64,000 bases of DNA from Bryoerythrophyllum caledonicum (Eukaryota > Streptophyta > Bryopsida > Pottiales > Pottiaceae): the NCBI GenBank assembly GCA_963971425.1, contig OZ020519.1, positions 14,710,028 to 14,774,027 of the forward strand, given 5' to 3'. Below are positions 60,300 to 64,000 of the stretch, one piece after another (the stretch's first letter is position 1; each line of letters begins with the position of its first letter). Both the position numbers and the translations under genes were made by a program. The notes under the pieces are model-generated. The model saw only the letters and a list, made by a program, of their open reading frames with translations. It made no database searches and was not told the DNA's origin.

Positions 60300-61756
60300 T
60301 TTGGCTTATTGAGTTTTAAAATTGTATTATGTATCAAAAATAGAAAAATAAAACCATAATTTCCAACATATTGAAACTATACAATATACTACCTTGGGTA
60401 CATAAAATAAATGATAGTTATCTAAATACAATAACACATATATGAAATAAATAATGGGTATTTAAAGTGAATAGTAGGTATATATAGTACATAATGCATA
60501 TATAATGGGTAGATTTTATTTTTGCATTTACATATGTTTATTTAACTTGGGATTGCCCCGGTCAGTTGATGACAACGGGGAATGTACTTGATTCGATTTA
60601 GATTCGATTTGAGCTTATAGGTTTTAAAATACAAAACATACAAACGTAAATTTAACACACCACCCTCCACTCTCCTCGTCGGGACGACGGGTACCAACAC
60701 TAGTACTTCATATAGTATGGTTAGATCCATTGGTGCTGAGATTATAGATATTTGTATTCTATTACACTCTGTATGACTATATCTAATGCCAGTGATTGCT
60801 ATGATATATTCTCTCCATTGTTTTTGCGTATCGGTGATAATTTGCAGTATGTTTTTGTTTCTTTTTTAAAATAACAATGTGGTAAATTACTTCTAATCTT
60901 GAAACCAATTATACCAGTAATTGCCTTCATGGTGAATGATATAAAGTAAATGTTGGTGCACACTTTAGCTCTAGTGGAGCTAAAGTGTGAGCAAGTCTTC
61001 TTTTTAGTTCATTGCACTTAGGAAATGGTGCGCACTTTAGATCAAGTAGAGCTAAAGTGTGTGGAATTGCTTTTTTGAGTTCATTGCACCTCTAAGTGAT
61101 GGGGATACTTTAGTTTGAAGAGAGCTAATGTGTGTGCAACTTTTTTTCCACTTCTAAAAACCGTCATTTGAAACTCGTTACATATTTTTTTAGCCAATGT
61201 GTATTCCACAAGGTAATCTGAAATTCTTTTGAATAAAAAAAGGCTCATCAGAATGTGTTTAGATAATTCTCTTACAAGTGGATATTTGTCCGTCATTTAG
61301 CTTACTTTTAGCTAACTTGGAGCATGGGGTTAATCCAGGCTAGTAAGATCGAGTGTGCATATTTAGCTATTCATATTCAATGAACACATGTGGTATACAA
61401 GAAGTGAGGACTAATGTGTTCTTCTTTTCAATATTATAGTTAGATTCGTAATGTAATGTTATCCGTAGTACTTATTTTTCTAGGGATTTTTGTAGTGAAC
61501 ATTACCTCCCAATTTAATGGAAACTCATATCCCTTCATATTGTAGAGTTTAGATGTGCATTTTAGGCCTTATGATCTACATGTGTTAATTTGGGAGTCGC
61601 TAAATCTCCCAATATAACGAATATGGTGTTCTTTGCAGAGGTCACTAGATCAAGCAACAACTGTCGGTGCTGATAAGCATGTCAAACTTTGATGGCGTCT
61701 AGCTGTAGCACGTCTTTTCCCCGTCGCACCATCACTTTGAACCGGAACTCCAAAAT
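60300..61756. other. AT-rich DNA without recognisable genes
   Basis: AT-rich with short frames. The only structure I can support is the 73-bp palindrome array at 60961. A TTTTTGTAGTG near 61485 resembles a CACTA end in reverse but lacks a partner. Confidence 0.4.
60961..61132. repeat. degenerate palindrome array, about 73-bp period, three copies
   Basis: Copies start at 60961, 61033 and about 61106. CACTTTAG and GCTAAAGTG or GCTAATGTG arms are kept, but the centres have drifted (CTCTAGTGGA, ATCAAGTAGA, TTTGAAGAGA). The spacers share TTTTTTGAGTTCATTGCAC-like text. It appears older than the 47- and 53-bp arrays. Confidence 0.75.
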
Positions 61757-61945
61757 TTAAGCCTTCCATGCTCCAGCAAAAGAGCCGACACCATCAATTC
61801 TGGCATCCTGGGACCACGGACCTCTCTCAGCCGCTCTCAATGTCACCCACGAACCTATCTCTACCTGCAGTGGAATATGTACTCCACGTGCATCCACATT
61901 ATTATAAAGCACAACACCGTGGACCTCTTCTATTGGCTTAGCCAT
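61757..61945 (-). CDS. small unrecognised ORF, possible exon
   Basis: A 62-residue frame starts at ATG 61945 (MAKPIEEVHGVVLYNNVDAR). It has balanced composition, with a Trp/Gly-rich middle (GSWVTLRAAERGPWSQDA). An acceptor-like TTTGCTGCAG lies just upstream, and the same frame stays gene-like after its stop. It may be an exon or a gene fragment. No family was recognised. Confidence 0.25.
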   Translation of the reverse strand: MAKPIEEVHGVVLYNNVDARGVHIPLQVEIGSWVTLRAAERGPWSQDARIDGVGSFAGAWKA

Positions 61946-62313
61946 CCATGCTGCAGCAAAGAAAATTGTCTCAGTAGTAACTAGTCACTCACGAGGTCTC
62001 ACTAGTTACTCCACCTTTTGTTAACAAGACGTACCAATAATGACTAGAGCAAAAGAAGAGGTCTCACTAGTAACCATAGAACATTAGCATGACATTGATA
62101 AAGCCCTCAGGTCTCACAAGTAGCTACAGCAAATTAGGATGACATCTTTCAAGTGATTGAAGCAAAGCAAGACATTGATGAAACCTTGGGATTGTGTGAC
62201 TCAATCCCTGTCGTAAGCTTTTCCCCATAGCAATATACTATCATTATTGTGTCTTATTAGTTTGGCTAGGACGATCCATAGTATTTTATTTTGGATAAAA
62301 AGACGTGGCTCTA

Positions 62314-62481
62314 GTAAAATAATCTAAGTATGTTGAAGGAAAAATCATAGCGTCCATGGTACATAGTACAATTGACCTTGCTTATGTCTGATTGGTGGTA
62401 AAATAATCTAAGTATGTTGAAGGGAAAATCACAGCGTCCATGGTACATAGTACAATTGACCTTGCTTATGTCTGATTGGCG
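62314..62481. repeat. 84-bp tandem duplication
   Basis: The 84-bp segment starting GTAAAATAATCTAAGTATG at 62314 is repeated at 62398 with about three differences. The minus-strand frame over it repeats the peptide SDISKVNCTMYHGR. It is a simple local duplication. Confidence 0.9.
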
Positions 62482-62539
62482 AAAATTGAGCATGATAGGG
62501 TACAAGTGTATATGTGGCACATTGTGTGCTAAGCACACA

Positions 62540-64000
62540 CATAAATGACATTACCTTCTTTGAGGACGGTTCCAAAACCCATGTAATAACAGAGGACCTT
62601 GAGAATGTTAACATGGCCTAGAATATTGACCTGACTCAAACATAGGAAAAATGAAAATAGGGGTTACCAATTCTTTTAAATCAAAAAGAGGAAATTCAAT
62701 ATTTACTGAACCAAATTTTAGCAAACAGAAAACTCTTTTCTGAATGTTAGTTTTCCATTCAATAACACCTAGGTACAGAAAGTCAAGTGCTTCGAAATTG
62801 GTACAATTGTATCATAACTTTTACTAAGACCATGTGGCAGCAGGACTTTACCAGGTCAACCATGATTCAATCCTCCTGTACATTGTCATCACACCCTAAA
62901 CCTAGCCTAAGTCAAGAGCTTCATCATCAGCGTGACTGCCTAGATTATGCAAAGTACCTACTGCCTCGTCAATTCCAACTTTTGGTCTTCATTTGTCTTT
63001 TAAAATACACTTCTTGCTTGTTTCAGGTGGTAGTGTGCAAGTTTGTTGGAACTGCGACTGGCCATCGTACCTTATCAAGTAATAAAGATAAATCATTAAT
63101 CTTTAACCCTAAAAACTAAATCATAAACCCTAAACCCCAAACCCCAAACCTTTAATTACAGATTGAGTGCATTGAATGAAGAAGTGCCAACATCAATTCA
63201 TTCTGAATGGAACTATAAAATTTGTTGGTTAAATTTATGTATAAACAAATATAACATAATAATAATAGTATCTACCCTAAACCCTAATGAGGACCAGCTT
63301 GGTTTAAGGCTCTGCATGAAGATTCAATAGAAGTAACAAAATATCATCAAAAGTGAAATTTTTCCTTTTGATGAAAAATTATGAGTAAAAAGATGCAAAG
63401 GTCTAAAACGTAGGCTTATGTAGATTAATAAACATTGCTATTTGAGGTACACCGAAGATTAGACATTATTCTTGAATCTTGTCTGTCTTCATATTGTTTA
63501 ACTACTTTTCAAGCAAGGAAGTTAATAATTTGTGAAAAGATTTTTGTCAATTATAAAATAGTAAATATTTATGGTTTTCAATTTTGCCACGGTGATTTTA
63601 CAATTGTTGAAGAGAATTTTCTATATCCTATTAGATAGAAAGTAAGTTAAAACTTTTAGGTTGCTGATGAATATTGTATCAAGAATATAACCTAGGCTCA
63701 TTCAAAGTTCAATTATAAAACCTTCTTATTTAGATATCATTTAGATATCAAATGAAGTGAAATGAAGAAAAATCTAATAAATATAACATTCAAAGTCTAA
63801 TCCCTACTAGTAAAACCCGAGTAATTCTACGTTGGATATCTCATATCTGCCATGTGATTTGGACAACTCCCATAATGTAATAGATGGCATATGCAGTAAT
63901 TAATATTAACTCATGATACATGTGTTGTACTAGGGAAAAAAATTGAAATTAGCATTGACTGCCATTGCATTGTCTCTAGCATGACTAAATATCGTGTGGC
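62540..64000. other. AT-rich DNA, no recognisable gene
   Basis: Short CCCTAAACC-type relics lie at 63105-63150 and near 63275. Remaining frames are short and AT-driven. No element end or RNA gene was seen. Confidence 0.4.

Noticed and set aside
61480-61500. Right end of a CACTA element pairing with 7606
   Set aside because: TTTTTGTAGTG is short, the inner sequence does not match the 7606 end, and a 54-kb element with this content is not credible.

Overview
The window looks like nuclear DNA of a green plant or streptophyte alga. Coding regions are split by GT-AG introns, intergenic DNA is long and repeat-rich, and short CCCTAAA-type (plant telomere motif) runs occur inside the sequence near 55.7 kb and 63.1 kb. 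The protein families seen (SWIM-type MULE transposase, DUF7869-like protein, plant-style FCP1/NIF phosphatase with a DLNG motif, ParB-like plus DNA-methylase-like fusion) would fit a charophyte such as Chara or a bryophyte. The species assignment is inference only. There is no rRNA, tRNA or bacterial operon structure.

Layout. 1-5.5 kb is G/T-biased DNA holding a broken minus-strand mobile-element-like gene and a G-rich minisatellite. 6.2-7.8 kb holds a foldback hairpin, a PHD-finger fragment and a CACTA-like end. 8.8-12.2 kb holds a decayed plus-strand transposon-like gene. 13.2-17.5 kb is a multi-exon minus-strand gene (locus A) joining a ParB-like domain to a beta-class-ordered DNA methyltransferase-like domain. 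17.5-28.8 and 30.7-31.4 kb is a 243-bp satellite (about 46 + 3 units, with higher-order repeats). It sits between locus A and possible upstream exons at 31.4-32.3 kb, and its units resemble the exon/intron junctions on either side. 32.9-36.5 kb is a plus-strand MULE-like transposase with zinc cluster, DDE core and SWIM finger. 37.3-40.8 kb holds minus-strand genes of unknown function and an FCP1-like phosphatase pseudogene. 41.0-51.4 kb is a second, decayed ParB/methyltransferase locus (locus B), with a retroelement-like insertion in one intron. 51.4-55 kb is simple and AT-rich satellite DNA. 57.1-60.0 kb is a DUF7869-like gene with two in-frame stops, followed by a 25-bp minisatellite. 60.3-64 kb is largely without recognisable genes.

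The most unusual content is (1) two loci of a eukaryotic, intron-bearing ParB-like/DNA-methylase fusion, an arrangement otherwise known from bacteria and phages, and (2) a dispersed 27-bp near-perfect palindrome whose odd centre is GANTC. The palindrome occurs singly in the introns of locus B and in three arrays of nearly constant but different period: 47 bp (9 copies, exact), 53 bp (6 copies) and about 73 bp (3 copies). The 47-bp array looks CRISPR-like (27-bp repeat, 20-bp spacer), but several spacers come as inverted-complement neighbours, so it is an array of nested palindromes rather than a CRISPR. GANTC is also the target of well-known beta-class bacterial methylases (CcrM, HinfI), and ParB proteins bind palindromes. 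A functional link is therefore worth testing but is unproven. All coordinates for exons were read by eye from splice consensus and may be off by a few bases.
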